From: Topomyia yanbarensis
Lineage: Eukaryota > Arthropoda > Insecta > Diptera > Culicidae
Assembly (NCBI RefSeq): GCF_030247195.1
Contig: NC_080670.1
Coordinates: forward strand, 157,492,580 to 157,556,579
Direction: 5' to 3'
Length of the DNA: 64,000 bases
Below, in pieces: positions 1 to 12,549 of the stretch (position 1 is the stretch's first letter; each line of letters begins with the position of its first letter). The notes beneath the pieces are model-generated. The model ran no database searches and was not told where the DNA came from. It saw only the letters and a list, made by a program, of their open reading frames with translations. The position numbers were made by a program, and so were the translations under genes.

Positions 1-2430
1 TTGTCGTTTTTGAAGGAGCCAAAATTCACACGGTTGGTGTCGGATCGGATGATGAAAGTACCCGTGCTTTTGTCGCATTTAAACGGTGAACGGAATTCCA
101 CCTACATCGTGCGTTTGTATTCAAAGCGATCCTTTGTTTTGATACAGATTTGTTCGCACGATACGATAGAGGGAGAGAGAGCTAAAACTAATCAATAAAC
201 AAGCTCATTGGCTGATTTTTGACATTTTGTAGCTTTTATCCAAAACGTCAATAGTAAGCTAATCCAGAAGTGAAATTTTTCTCACTGCTGTGCTAGTAAC
301 AGTATCAAAATTGTTTTTTTATTGTTTCGCCATGGTTTGGTGTCTTTATTCATCCTTGGCTATATTTGATTGTTTCTTATTCTTCATGAGTCCAGTTGGC
401 GAATTATTTCGCCAAAAATATTTATAAAGAAAATTTCGTGTTCAAAAGATCAACCTTATCTTCAATGAATCATATCCAAGATATTTCAATATCTAGAGAC
501 CAGTCGACATCATTTGATTTGCATGCCGTCCATTTGTAACTACTCAAATCCTCCCGTTTTTAGTGTCGAACTGATTTATCGAGATAAATAAAATGCAGAG
601 ATCCACTGGAAACCAATTAAATCAGCTTCGAGTTTAACCGCATCAGGTCCAGGCAATCTAGAACCAGAAGCCCGCGTCAAAATTGAAAAAAAAAAGACGG
701 ATAGAATATCCTACTCACAGCGGCGATACTCTAATCTTGCCCCGATTTCCAACTTGTTTATTTGTATTTAAATTTATAGCGCACACATTTTAATTTGTCC
801 ATCTCGTCTCATTTACCCTCCACCCTTGCTCGATGGATCGTGTCATCAAATTTCTTAAGGTTCACATCTTCTTTTCAAAGTTCCCCGGTTGCCAGTCCGC
901 GTCGCCTCTCGCACTCATCATTGTTCTAGCTTCGTTCCGCTTTCCTCCCTTCCGCACCTTCATCCACCACTCAAAGAGACACACATGCAAACCAACCAAC
1001 GCCTCGTTGACGGTTTCCCCAAGTTCTGTCCCGCGAGGCAAAAACCAGTTTCCGAAACACGTGCATCGCATGATGTGCCTCCTGTCTTGCCTCGCTCAAC
1101 CCACCCCGCAGAAAACACCACGTTCGACCAAAGTTGATCCTCCTGCTGTATGCATCTCTTTGCACCATTAGTCCCAAGGAGTAGCGTAGTTGTCTTTCAG
1201 TTGTCCTAAGCCAGCTTCATTTGTGGCCTGCTTTTCCCTTCCAACACTTCCTCAAACCCGACCGGCCATCTATTCCATCGTGACTTGTGTTTATTTATGC
1301 CACTTTTTGATTGTCTCACTCTCGGCTCATTTTCCTATTGCACATCGTCGTACACCCAAGCATCACTGCATCTCGGTCTATCCAGCTCGAACGGAGCCCT
1401 AGTTTGAGCGAGATGCAACGAAAACAAATCAAGTAAACCAGCGTCACCCGTCTCGACCCCAAGCGGACAGGCCTGTCCGGGGCCCTAGTTTGGGACCCTC
1501 ACTCACCACCGACCTACTGTTGAAGACCTGTTCACCTCCTCGCCTGCTGCAGCCGTCACCCGATCCCTGAGACGCTTTATGTTTTGATTGCAGTTTTTGC
1601 GTCGTAGAATTCTCCAGCTTCAAATAATATACGCGATAAGTGTGCTACGGTAGGGTTGTCCTTTGAGCACTTTGCTTTACCTCAGCGACACATCCCGCAG
1701 AACAACCCGACCGAACGATGAGTTCAGACATCACGACGAAGAAAGCGAAGAAGAGCCAACGTCCAAAACAGAACTGACGAAGGTTCTCGACCTGTATTCA
1801 CATACACACAAATACACGAGTGATTCTTCTTTCACTTTTCACTCTTGATAATTTTGTGATTTTTTATTTTGTTGCCTTATCGCTTTTTAGGCGCGCTTTT
1901 TTCCCTCATAATGGACCCAAAGACGCTACCACACGATAAACGAAGCAGTCCGTAAAAGAGCAAATAAGCATGAAGTGAGTGGAATACACGGAAGGACGGT
2001 AAGAAGGGAAGAACTAAAAGATAACCCAGAGAACAATCGAAAACACAACAAATCACGTTGGAACAGGTCCCTTCTGAAATTCAATGAGCTGTTGTATTGT
2101 AAGTCTGGTTATATGTATACTACTATCACATTGGAGGTAAACCAAACCGAAGAACGGTCACTTTTTATGGTTTGTTCCACTCTCAGCAAGTGGTCGTCGT
2201 CGTCGAACCGCTGCAGTCTGCGCGGACAGTGTCCAGAATATTGTGCAAGTTGCGTGTTCGGACCATCGCGGCCAAGTAGTGAGGAGACGAAGGGGTGCAA
2301 TCGAGGATTTGTTGACTGTCTTCCGTGTAAGCGGTAGACCGCTGCCGGATGGTGGTGTGGTGGTGGTAGGGGTCAGCTTTGGAACCGGTGTTGGTGCTGC
2401 TACTGCCGTTGGGGGTTTAAAGTAGGTTTT
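1..2430. other. No recognisable gene; pyrimidine-rich stretch
   Basis: No open frame here resembles a known protein. From about 830 to 1620 the + strand is C/T-rich and less AT-rich than its surroundings, which could mark an untranslated exon or regulatory DNA of a host gene, but I see no convincing start, splice pair or poly(A) signal. Around 2160-2425 there is a short GC-richer block giving Pro/Thr-rich or Gly/Val-rich frames on either strand, typical of low-complexity DNA. A 16-bp perfect palindrome lies at 1464-1479. Confidence 0.5.
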
Positions 2431-3734
2431 CAGAAAAATTAAAGAACCGAGAAGCACTGCAATGAAAGGGAAGCGATAATGAGAAGTGATACAGTGGAGT
2501 ACTTAGTGCTCTATATGGTGGAAAGCGGAACGGAGCCGGGGTAATCGGAGCTGGACAGGCTGGGGTTGCGGTAAAAGGCTGCACATAATGTAGGTAAAGT
2601 GAGGCTTACGAAGTTAATAAAAGGACTTAGTTTAATGGGTATATGTACGAGGTCAAGTTGTTTGATTTCTCTTGTCGATTACAGTATGGTACTAAAATTC
2701 CTAATATTCATAAATATGCGAGCTACTTTTACAACGATAATGTGTTTCGGTTTCTCTTATCTTACATATTTCAACGGATTGATATTGTTCTATAAGTACC
2801 CTGTTTATTTGACACGGTACTCTGCGTTAGCATTTATATTCCTAAATTATAGGCAACTTGAATTTTCCCAAAACTATGGTAGGTATAATATAAACTCATT
2901 TTAATGTTGATAGACAATTTTATTGTTTCTATTAAGGCTAAAGGAAGCAATTTGAGATTTTGCAGAACTAGGTGAACAATTTTATGGTTTTTGGTTGATA
3001 CCAAGGGGAGTAATTTTCGACTAAAACTTGTGAAAAGAGTGCTGAAATCAACAGTCAAAATTCACTTTCAGGGAAATTTTTGGACAAACTCACTATCATG
3101 TGCCAGGTGTTGTGCTGCACACCAATTTTCAGGACTGCGGGCTCGATGATCAGCAACACCGTGAATTTTTAAATTGGTCACAAATTTACGGAAGTAGATG
3201 TTCTCCGGCCAAGTGCCTTTGGACCCCAAGTTATTAATAGGCAAATAATATCTTCAGCAAAGTTACTCCAAATGAATTGTTCTACTGAAGTTAGAGAAAA
3301 ATATATTTTAATGAAAATAAATTTTCCAAAAATAACCCTCTTAAGAAAAATTAAGGCGCTAATCGATTTTGATGCGTAATCAAGTTTCACGAAACAACCG
3401 TGCGTAGCTTACATCTAAACATCGACATCAAAACTATATTATGTGTTCATGAAAGTTATGTAATTCGTTGGTGTATTTAACTTTCTAAAATAAACCTATA
3501 TATGATGATGATGATGATGATGATGATGATGTAGTGAACCCACCATCAGTGCAAGGTCTATGCCAGTGGTTGCAGGTGCTTTTAACAGCAAAGCCAAATC
3601 TTTCTAGCAAACGACATTCAATTGTATGAAGGGCCAAAAAGGGTTGGATCCATAAGCAGAAGTTCTTATGCGCACTCCACAGGGACAAAGAATCCCCTTC
3701 CAACAATAAAATCCAGCGGCATTTGCAATACTCG
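2431..3734. other. AT-rich DNA without a gene
   Basis: No supported gene. The segment 3231-3290 resembles 29301-29353 (shared core ATCTTCAGCAAAGTTA), so at least part of it is an unclassified dispersed repeat. A perfect trinucleotide microsatellite is listed separately. Confidence 0.5.
3502..3531. repeat. (ATG)10 microsatellite
   Basis: Ten uninterrupted copies of ATG (equivalently GAT) are read directly from the sequence. Confidence 0.95.
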
Positions 3735-4130
3735 TTAAGGGATTATATACAAAGTTGAAACTAAAAAGATCGAAAAAAAATTTATTGATTATTCTGAAAG
3801 TACATACTTTTGAAAATATCTGTGCGAAATTTCATCCAGATCGGAGCACCAAATTTCAAACTATAGCCATTCGTAGCGCACAGGTTCTTTTACGAATGAT
3901 GTGGACACAAATTTTTAAACGCAAATGTCACGAAATTAATTTTTTTTGTTGAAAAGTACCGTAGCAGTGAACGTGATATCTATTCATCCGATTTTCATAA
4001 ATTTTTATTTTAAAGTGATTATATTTACATTCTCGTGTACTTGAACGGTTCATTTTTCATCCAAAAAAAATTGAATCTTTGTTTAAAATTTTGAACACCA
4101 CAAAGCTCAATTTTTTGGTCAGCATGGTTT
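3735..4130 (-). mobile_element. TTAA-bounded inverted-repeat element, one-end fragment
   Basis: The segment begins TTAAGGGATTATATACAAAG, matching the terminal repeats of the fuller copy at 41501-43429. Reading inward it matches the reverse complement of that copy's right part: the block with GAAATTTCATCCAGATCGGA and, further in, the block around ACGTTCAC/GTGAACGT and the core ATTCTCGTGTACTTGAA. The match fades near 4130, so only the right end, inverted, is present. It carries no coding capacity. The terminal TTAA suggests a TTAA-targeting DNA transposon family, but the superfamily is not established. Confidence 0.65.
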
Positions 4131-4315
4131 TTTCACAGACAAACAGACGTAACACGAGATGAATTTTCATCGCCTACTGAAAAAACGGTCGATTTAAATT
4201 ATAAAAAATGCGCCATCTCACCGAGCGTGGCGCTTGTGAATCGATTTTGACACATAGACATAATGCATCACTTCGTTACCGCAAGCACTTGAAAACCAAG
4301 ATGAAGGGAAAAAAA

Positions 4316-4865
4316 CCTGTTTTAATCCACCTAGTGGTGCAATTGTGCCTTTCTCATTTCTCCAAACTATGACTCCATGGCTCCACGTTCAATGTAATTG
4401 TGGAAATGTCTATTACATTCTCAGTACACTTTGCACTTGTACACAATGGCTCGCCAGCCACGAACTTGATGAGCTACGTGTCGATAGTGAAACACTTGAA
4501 ACAAAAAATATAATCTTTAATTTTCACTCATTTAAATACATTTTGCATCACTTTGATACTGGTGATAGTGGTATAATAGTGGTACCAGTTTAAATAAAAA
4601 AATTGCTTTGTGACCGCACTTTTCAAACCGTAACTCCGAAACCGGAATCCCGATCGAACCGAAATCGATACCAGCCGCTGGGAAGGTTGTACCTTTCATT
4701 CAAGAGTAAGTTTGTGCCAATCGGTCCAGCCATCTCTCAGGAATATATACACACAAACATTTCCGATATTGTCGAACTGAGTCGATGGTATCTAAGCTCC
4801 GTCTCTCCGGGCCTTGGTTAAAAAGTCGATGTTTGGAGCGATTGCATAGAAAGGCCAATTGGTCA
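4316..4865 (+). mobile_element. Short diverged copy of the modular (Helentron-like) family
   Basis: The start CCTGTTTTAATCCACCTAG, followed by GGTGCAATTGTGCCTTTCTC, is almost identical to the start of the array at 6737. One internal module follows (Pu-rich TAACTCCGAAACCGGAA, then CCAGCCATCTCTCAGGAA), then a short CA-rich tract, then the family's 3' region (CGAACTGAGTCGATGGTATC, CTCCGGGCCTTGGTTAAAAA). The terminal hairpin is degraded. It has a single module, against three in the array units. Confidence 0.7.
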
Positions 4866-5666
4866 ATTTCTCAAAATAGCCCCGTGTTACCGAGAGTGGA
4901 GCGAGTAAAGTGATTATAACTCATAACCAAATACATCACGTGGTTTCTACACGCACCCTAAAACGATATCACATTTAAAACGTACGCAAACAGAAACAAA
5001 CAAAATAGGCCAAGGAAATTTGTCGATCATTAGATCTGGTGAAGAAGTATAAACTATGCTGGGACAGAAACTACGGAATCTGAAGATAATATCAGCTCAT
5101 TTTCGATCTGACATGTTTAAAGAGACGACAACTAGTTGTGTGATTATTTATAAATGATAATAATAACTACAAATTTAGGATGCATCAAGATTCAGCTCAG
5201 ACATGCACAACAAACATACTTTGTAATCGAGATATTTTCACGTATCCGCTAATAACTCGAATCCAAAACTACACAAAGTTCATTTGACAGTCGGTGTTGG
5301 CAATGTTGCCAGAATTTCGATCAAAATCAATTTATTTACCGTGCTTGCAATAATCACATTTTGTGGTTTGTAACTGTTAAAGTATTATGATGGAAGGGGT
5401 AGACTGGAAATTCCCATGAGACCACACTAACCACCTAAAGTCAGATCGGGATCAAATTCAACAGCAACCAATTAAAGCATTGCATCAATCATTTCAAATT
5501 GGGAAGATTATGAATATGGGTCAGTTTGTCTTCACATCTCGCCCTGAGCAGAAGCAAAAAATCGTCCCCCGCAAGTGAAACAGTCAATTCTACCTAAAAA
5601 TCAATCGGTGCCTATCACACAAGCAGTCCATATAACAATAGCCTATACCTACTGTGCGATTTAGTG
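4866..5666. other. No gene seen; probably includes 5' leader of the next element
   Basis: No supported open frame. The last 100-150 bases may be the 5' untranslated leader of the LINE-type ORF1 that starts at 5667, but its 5' boundary cannot be fixed from one copy. Confidence 0.4.
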
Positions 5667-6641
5667 ATGAGTGACGGTGCCCAGCAAAAGCAACCCAGAT
5701 ACGGCCGAACTGTGTTGCTGTTGATTTTTCGAAATGCCCCGTAAGACCAGCCATTCGGGAAGTGGAACAGTTATTAAAAGTGCAGATGAAACTCAATCTG
5801 GCTGAAGTAAAAACCCTACAAATGCATCATATCAAACATTGCGTGCTGATTTCGTTCAACAACATTAACCAAGCTGAGTCATTCGCCTCGCGAAACAACA
5901 TGCAGCACACCGCCGAATGCGGCAATGTTAAATATAGCATTCTCGTATACATCGAGAACGGCGCCGTAGAAGTTCGTGTTGGCTACGCGTACCCCTGACG
6001 GCGCGATTAAAAAATGCTTGCAAAAATACGGAGAAGTAGACTCCGTTACACATGAGACTTGGAGGAATTTTTTCCCGGGCATCCCTAACGGTGTTCGTGT
6101 GGTGAGAATGCGTGTGACCAAGCCAATTCCCTCATACATAACCGTCACAGCGTTAGGAAGTGACGATGTTCTCATTCATCAAACATCACTAGTCACGTAC
6201 CCAGGGCAAATTCCTACGTGCCAGTTCTGCACGAAGAAGCTGCACCTCGGAAAACCTTGCGTAGAAACTGTTAAGGAAAACTTAACCAATCCAACTGAAA
6301 TCAGCCCAGAACCATCTTACGCTAAACCACTAACAGCTGCAAAACCAACATCTTCGGATCAAGCACCAACAACCAGCAACAACAACAACGAAACGAATGC
6401 TGAAAAATACGAACATACAATGACGACCGATAAGAGTAAGACACAAACTGGAACATCTGACCGCGAGCAGCAGGAAAGTAGTACGGATGAGGACATGGAC
6501 ATGAACGACAACGCAAAAGAAGACAAACGGATCGAACCTCAAATGGCAGTGGACAACACTGGCAATATTTCGCCCCCTAGAAAAAGGATCTCAACACGCA
6601 GCAGAAAGCTGCGTCTAAACGAGACAAAAAACTTAACATAG
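5667..6641 (+). pseudogene. LINE ORF1 (gag-like RNA-binding protein), frameshifted
   Basis: This encodes a nucleic-acid-binding ORF1 protein of the type that coats non-LTR retrotransposon RNA. The likely start is the ATG at 5667 (MSDGAQQKQPRYGRT...). The frame moves near 5735 into the frame read by 5740-5990 and moves back near 5985, so two small indels break the protein. After the second shift 200-odd residues read cleanly. They include a single zinc knuckle CQFCTKKLHLGKPC (CX2CX4HX4C) about 80 residues into that segment, then a low-complexity Thr/Asn/Glu-rich tail and a basic C-terminus (RKRISTRSRKLR). The family is recognisable from other mosquito genomes, but the exact LINE clade is uncertain. 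It is not expected to make functional protein. Confidence 0.7.
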
Positions 6642-6736
6642 TTGTTTTTTTTTATTTATTGTAAAAAACAAACAATCGGCCTCGTTGAGCTACCGCATTT
6701 GGGCCTAAATAAATTTAATAATTATAAATATAAAAA
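5667..6736 (+). mobile_element. ORF1-only LINE-type element
   Basis: An ORF1 (gag-like) coding region (5667-6641) is followed after only about 70 bp by AATAAA within CTAAATAAATTTAATAATTA, then an A/T-rich simple tail that runs straight into the array start at 6737. No endonuclease or reverse transcriptase follows. Either this copy lost ORF2 by internal deletion or it belongs to a non-autonomous ORF1-only lineage mobilised in trans. A related 3' end is seen at 56480-56560 (TTTATTGTAAAAA, then GGCCCTCGA/GGCCTCGTT, then AATAAAT), also without its ORF2. Target-site duplications were not identified. Confidence 0.55.
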
Positions 6737-8074
6737 CCTATTTTAATCCACCTAGCGGTGCAATTGTGCCTTTCTCAATCATGAATCACGAGAATGTGTG
6801 CGTTGTTTATATTCATTAAAAGAGTTCGAGTTCTAAAATTTTGAAAAAAAACAGCCACGGTAATATTGAACTGAAAAAAGGTGCGAAATCGGCAAAGTCC
6901 CAAAAAGTCGATTTTTACAAAAAAAAATTTTTTCGAGATAACATAAAATCTCGACGTTTCATGCATTTTAAAGATGTTTGGCATCAAAAATACGAATTCG
7001 ATTTCTGAAATTTCATGGGGTCCCCCCTTTGAAAAAAAAATTTGAGTTCTGGCTTATATGGGAATTTCATATGTGACCGGACGATTTAGTCTATATTTCC
7101 GGACCCATATAAGCGATCCGTACGAAATTTTATAGACATCTGTGGGGATATTATAGCTATCATTTGGAACTAAGTTTGTGAAAATCGGCCCAACCATTTC
7201 AGGGAAACTGATGTGAGTTCGTAAATTTTGAAAGATGGCCGCTTTTCCCGGGCACTTCCGGAACCGTCTATGGTGGTCAATGTAGTCAACGAAAGTTTGG
7301 TTGGCCGTCGGTGACCTAGAACAGCAAATTTAAGTTGTTTGAGAGACATTTTAGCGAAATTTTTACCTTTTTTGCTTTCATCGGAGTATCGGTTTGAATC
7401 ACAATTTGCTATGTGATCGCACGCCACAACCTGTAACTCCGGAACCGGAAGTCGGATCGGGATGAAATTAAATAGCCATTTACGGGGACGCAATACCTTT
7501 CATTTGAGGCCAAGTTTAGTCGAATCGGTCTAGCCATCTCCGAGAAACCGATGTGACTGTTATTCTGAATTTAGATACTTCCGCCGGGGCTTCCGGAACC
7601 GAGGATGGTGGCCAATGTGGCCAAATAGACTTTGAATGGATGTTAGTGACCTAATACTACAAATCGAATCAGTTGTGGTCATATTTTGGAAATTTTTTCA
7701 CCTTTATACATTCATTGCAGAATTTATTAAAATCGACATTTTCTGCGTGTTCGTACTTATCACCCTGTAATTCCGGAACCGGAAGTCGGATCCATTAGAA
7801 ATTCAATAGCAGCCTATGGGAACGTTGCACCTTTCATTTGAGACTAAGTTTGTCAAAATCGGTTCAGCCATCTCTGAGAAAAATGAGTGACATTTTTGGT
7901 CACATACACACACATACACACACACACATACATACACACATACATACACACACAGACATTTGCCGAACTCGACGAACTGAATCGAATGGTATATGTCACT
8001 CGGCCCTCCGGGCCTCCGTTAAAACGTCGGTTTTCAGAGCAATTGCAATACCTTTCTATTGAGAAAGGCAAAAA
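6737..8074 (+). repeat. Array unit 1 (with complete 5' end)
   Basis: This is the only unit in the tight array with the family's 5' terminus. Its subterminal TGCCTTTCTCAAT (near 6768-6781) is the exact reverse complement of ATTGAGAAAGGCA at the 3' end (about 8059-8071). Three modules begin near 7060, 7400 and 7745. The microsatellite is at about 7904-7955. It is non-coding. Confidence 0.85.
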
Positions 8075-9267
8075 GGTGCGAAATCGGCAAAGTCCCAAAA
8101 AGTCGATTTTTACAAAAAAAAAATTTTTCGAGATAACATAAAATCTCGACGTTTCATGCATTTTAAAGATGTTTGGCATCAAAAATACGAATTCGATTTC
8201 TGAAATTTCATGGGGTCCCCCCTTTGAAAAAAAAATTTGAGTTCTGGCTTATATGGGAATTTCATATGTGACCGGACGATTTAGTCTGTATTTCCGGACC
8301 CATATAAGCGATCCGTACGAAATTTTATAGACATCTGTGGGGATATTATAGCTATCATTTGGAACTAAGTTTGTGAAAATCGGCCCAACCATTTCAGGGA
8401 AACTGATGTGAGTTCGTAAATTTTGAAAGATGGCCGCTTTTCCCGGGCACTTCCGGAACCGTCTATGGTGGTCAATGTAGTCAACGAAAGTTTGGTTGGC
8501 CGTCGGTGACCTAGAACAGCAAATTTAAGTTGTTTGAGAGACATTTTAGCGAAATTTTTACCTTTTTTGCTTTCATCGGAGTATCGGTTTGAATCACAAT
8601 TTGCTATGTGATCGCACGCCACAACCTGTAACTCCGGAACCGGAAGTCGGATCGGGATGAAATTAAATAGCCATTTACGGGGACGCAATACCTTTCATTT
8701 GAGGCCAAGTTTAGTCGAATCGGTCTAGCCATCTCCGAGAAACCGATGTGACTGTTATTCTGAATTTAGATACTTCCGCCGGGGCTTCCGGAACCGAGGA
8801 TGGTGGCCAATGTGGCCAAATAGACTTTGAATGGATGTTAGTGACCTAATACTACAAATCGAAGCAGTAGTGGTCATATTTTGGAAAATTTTTCACCTTT
8901 ATACATTCATTGCAGAATTTATTAAAATCGACATTTTCTGCGTGTTCGTACTTATCACCCTGTAATTCCGGAACCGGAAGTCGGATCCATTAGAAATTCA
9001 ATAGCAGCCTATGGGAACGTTGCACCTTTCATTTGAGACTAAGTTTGTCAAAATCGGTTCAGCCATCTCTGAGAAAAATGAGTGACATTTTTGGTCACAT
9101 ACACACACACATACACACACATACATACACACATACATACACACACAGACATTTGCCGAACTCGACGAACTGAATCGAATGGTATATGTCACTCGGCCCT
9201 CCGGGCCTCCGTTAAAAAGTCGGTTTTCAGAGCAATTGCAATACCTTTCTATTGAGAAAGGCAAAAA
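8075..9267 (+). repeat. Array unit 2
   Basis: A 1193-bp unit nearly identical to unit 1 from 6880 onward, lacking the 5' terminal ~140 bp. It differs from unit 1 by scattered substitutions and a different microsatellite length. Confidence 0.85.
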
Positions 9268-10375
9268 GGTGCGAAATCGGCAAAGTCCCAAAAAGTCGAT
9301 TTTTATAATAAAATTTTTTTCGAGATAACATAAAATCTCGACGTTTCATGCATTTTAAAGATGTTTGGCATCAAAAATACGAATTCGATTTCTGAAATTT
9401 CATGGGGTCCCCCCTTTGAAAAAAAAATTTGAGTTCTGGCTTATATGGGAATTTCATATGTGACCGGACGATTTAGTCTGTATTTCCGGACCCATATAAG
9501 CGATCCGTACGAAATTTTATAGACATCTGTGGGGATATTATAGCTATCATTTGGAACTAAGTTTGTGAAAATCGGCCCAACCATTTCAGGGAAACTGATG
9601 TGAGTTCGTAAATTTTGAAAGATGGCCGCTTTTCCCGGGCACTTCCGGAACCGTCTATGGTGGTTAATGTAGTCAACGAAAGTTTGGTTGGCCGTCGGTG
9701 ACCTAGAACAGCAAATTTAAGTTGTTTGAGAGACATTTTAGCGAAATTTTTACCTTTTTTGCTTTCATCGGAGTATCGATTTGAATCACAATTTGCTATG
9801 TGATCGCACGCCACAACCTGTAACTCCGGAACCGGAAGTCGGATCGGGATGAAATTAAATAGCCATTTACGGGGACGCAATACCTTTCATTTGAGGCCAA
9901 GTTTAGTCGAATCGGTCTAGCCATCTCCGAGAAACCGATGTGACTGTTATTCTGAATTTAGATACTTCCGCCGGGGCTTCCGGAACCGAGGATGGTGGCC
10001 AATGTGGCCAAATAGACTTTGAATGGATGTTAGTGACCTAATACTACAAATCGAATCAGTTGTGGTCATATTTTGGAAAATTTTTCACCTTTATACATTC
10101 ATTGCAGAATTTATTAAAATCGACATTTTCTGCGTGTTCGTACTTATCACCCTGTAATTCCGGAACCGGAAGTCGGATCCATTAGAAATTCAATAGCAGC
10201 CTATGGGAACGTTGCACCTTTCATTTGAGACTAAGTTTGTCAAAATCGGTTCAGCTATCTCTGAGAAAAATGAGTGACATTTTTGGTCACATACACACAC
10301 ACATACACACACACATACATACATACACACATACATACACACACACAGACATTTGCCGAACTCGACGAACTGAAT
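9268..10375 (+). repeat. Array unit 3, left part (split by two insertions)
   Basis: Nearly identical to unit 2 up to CGACGAACTGAAT, where the CR1-like LINE is inserted. The unit resumes as 16 bp at 14805-14820, is interrupted again by the errantivirus, and continues at 22151-22234 (ATATGTCACTCGGCCCTCC...). Removing both insertions restores a unit of about 1.2 kb, which confirms the nesting order and boundaries. Confidence 0.85.
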
Positions 10376-10493
10376 TTATTTATTTATTTATTTCGTCAAT
10401 CTATGTAGACTACAGATTTCCTTAATTACTAATGTGTATATTTCGTGAATTTAGTGTAAATGAAGCAATTTCGGCTTTTACAGAATCATCCTC

Positions 10494-12401
10494 TTACGCG
10501 TTAGAATTTCTTTTGTGTATAAAATATTGCTTTAGTTTCAGTTTAGACATTGTAAAATCAATTGAGTCGCAATAGTGATTATAAATAGACATCATTCGAT
10601 TTATGGGGCTATATTTTGCATAGTTTGTGCGAAAAGGAGTTATTGAAAATATACTTCGATTTCGTAGCTGTCGTGAAGGTGCATAAAAGTTCAATTTGGA
10701 TAAAATTTCAGCTGAATCGATACGATGCGAAACGATATTATTAATGAATGAGAGCATTGCAAATTCGCGACGCTCCTTTAATGTTTGAATATTGATAAGC
10801 AAGCAGCGTGCTTCATAAGATGGCAGAGGGAATGCTGTCCATCCTAATTTACGAAGGGCAAATAATAAAAACTGTTTTTGTACCGATTCTATTCGTTCTT
10901 CATGTCTGCTTGAAAAAGGGCACCAAATAATACTGCAATATTCCAATATCGACCTAACATATGCAATATATAATATTTTTATTGTATAAGGATCTTCAAA
11001 ATGATAGCTAAAGCGTTTTATAAAACTGAGCATGTTGTTAGCTTTGTGTATAATTGTGTTATAATGATCAATAAAATTTAACTTTGAATCTAATATAACA
11101 CCTAAATCCCTAATTCTTTCACACTTTACTACAGTCTGATTTCCTAAGGTAATCTCAACATTCGGTGTTTGTCGTTTTCGACTAAAGGTTATTGAATTAC
11201 ACTTTTTCACGTTCAGTTGTAAGAGGCTTTTTTGACACCACATGTGGAAAATTTGTATTTCGTTTTGAAATGTATTAATATCCTCGGCATTTCTTATCTC
11301 CAAATAAAGTTTCATATCGTCTGCATAAATTAGTATTTTCAGTTTTTTGAGAATGAAGGAGATATCGTTCACGTATAAAATAAACAATAGAGGGCCTAAA
11401 TGAGAGCCTTGTGGAACTCCTGAGGTGACTTTAATTGGATTAGATTGCTTTCCTTTAAATTTAATTATTTGCTGACGTTCGGAGAGATATGATTCTAACC
11501 ATGTAAGTAGCCCAGGCTCAATGCCGATCTTTGTCAATTTATAAAGTAACATTGGGATGTCAATGCGATCAAATGCTTTACTAAAGTCTGTATAAAGTGC
11601 CTCCACGTAGTTTCCATTATCCATTGCAATCAGTGTATAATTAATAAATTCTAGTAAGTTTGTTGAGGTCGAACGACCTTTGAAGAAGCCATGCTGGAGG
11701 TTGGAAATTCTGTTTTTTATTTGAACAAATATTTTTTCGTTAATGATTGATTCGAAAAGTTTCGGAATACAGGAGATTATGGCTATCCCACGATAATTAC
11801 GTACGTCAGATTTTTTGCCAGATTTATATATAGGCACTAAAAAAGATTTTTTCCATATTTTAGGGAACTGTCCAGATTGCAAAGACATATTAAACAGCCA
11901 GAACAATGGGGCAGTTAACTCGGTTGCTAGGTTTTTCATAAATAATGGTGGGATTCCATCAGGGCCAGAACCTTTTGATACATCTAAATGTTTTAGAGAA
12001 TTGAAAATGTCTTCGACTATGACATGATTGACACTAATATCCAAAGGAAAATCGGGAAGAAAAGCGAAGTAATCGCGATCACGGTCTTGTTCAGAAAAAG
12101 TCGTATATATTTCTTGGAAGAATGTTGCAAATAGGTTGCAGATTTCTTCCGAGCTATCACGTACGTTGTCATCCAAGTGCATTGTTGATGGGAAATTGTC
12201 TGATTTTAATTTAGTTTTGACGTAGTTGAAAAAATTCTTTGGACAAGATTTGATCTGCTGTTCCGTTTTTGAGTTATAATCCGCAAGTGCAGAATCTATG
12301 GCCATATTTAGTTTATCGCAAATGTCGAAATATTTTTCCAAGTTCTCATTATTCTGGTTTTTCTTATATAGCTTATGGGCTTTTTGCTTCCTATTTTTCA
12401 A
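10494..12401 (-). pseudogene. CR1-like reverse transcriptase (C-terminal part of ORF2)
   Basis: This encodes the RT that primes cDNA synthesis at the nicked target. Visible motifs are SGPDGIP (~145-151), the palm motif FSKAFD (273-278), GVPQGSHLGPLLF (328-340) and the catalytic YADD (359-362), followed by the thumb and a C-terminal region to residue 635. The frame stays open upstream of 12401 only to a TGA near 12419 that replaces an expected tryptophan codon, so the true start is not here. The segment is the C-terminal two-thirds of a broken ORF2 whose N-terminal half is at 12550-13260 in another frame. The RT catalytic core itself looks intact. Confidence 0.85.
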
Positions 12402-12549
12402 ACTCTTAATTTGTCTATTATATCAAACGGGATGCTTCGAGTTGCCGTGGCGTCTTTTTTTCTTAATAGGCACCTCTTCATAAATTATCTTGAAAATAAT
12501 TTTGTAAAATACGTCCACTGCGGTTACAATATTTCCTTCATTTCTAAGG

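Noticed and set aside
833..1400. Overlapping frames on both strands in a C/T-rich stretch
   Set aside because: Frames overlap on both strands with low-complexity products; no splice or start evidence.
2158..2457. Pro/Thr-rich minus-strand frame
   Set aside because: Compositional artefact of GGTGGT/CACCAC runs; the opposite strand is equally open.
6737..10375. CRISPR-like array
   Set aside because: Repeats of 1.19 kb with no spacers, in a eukaryotic repeat family.
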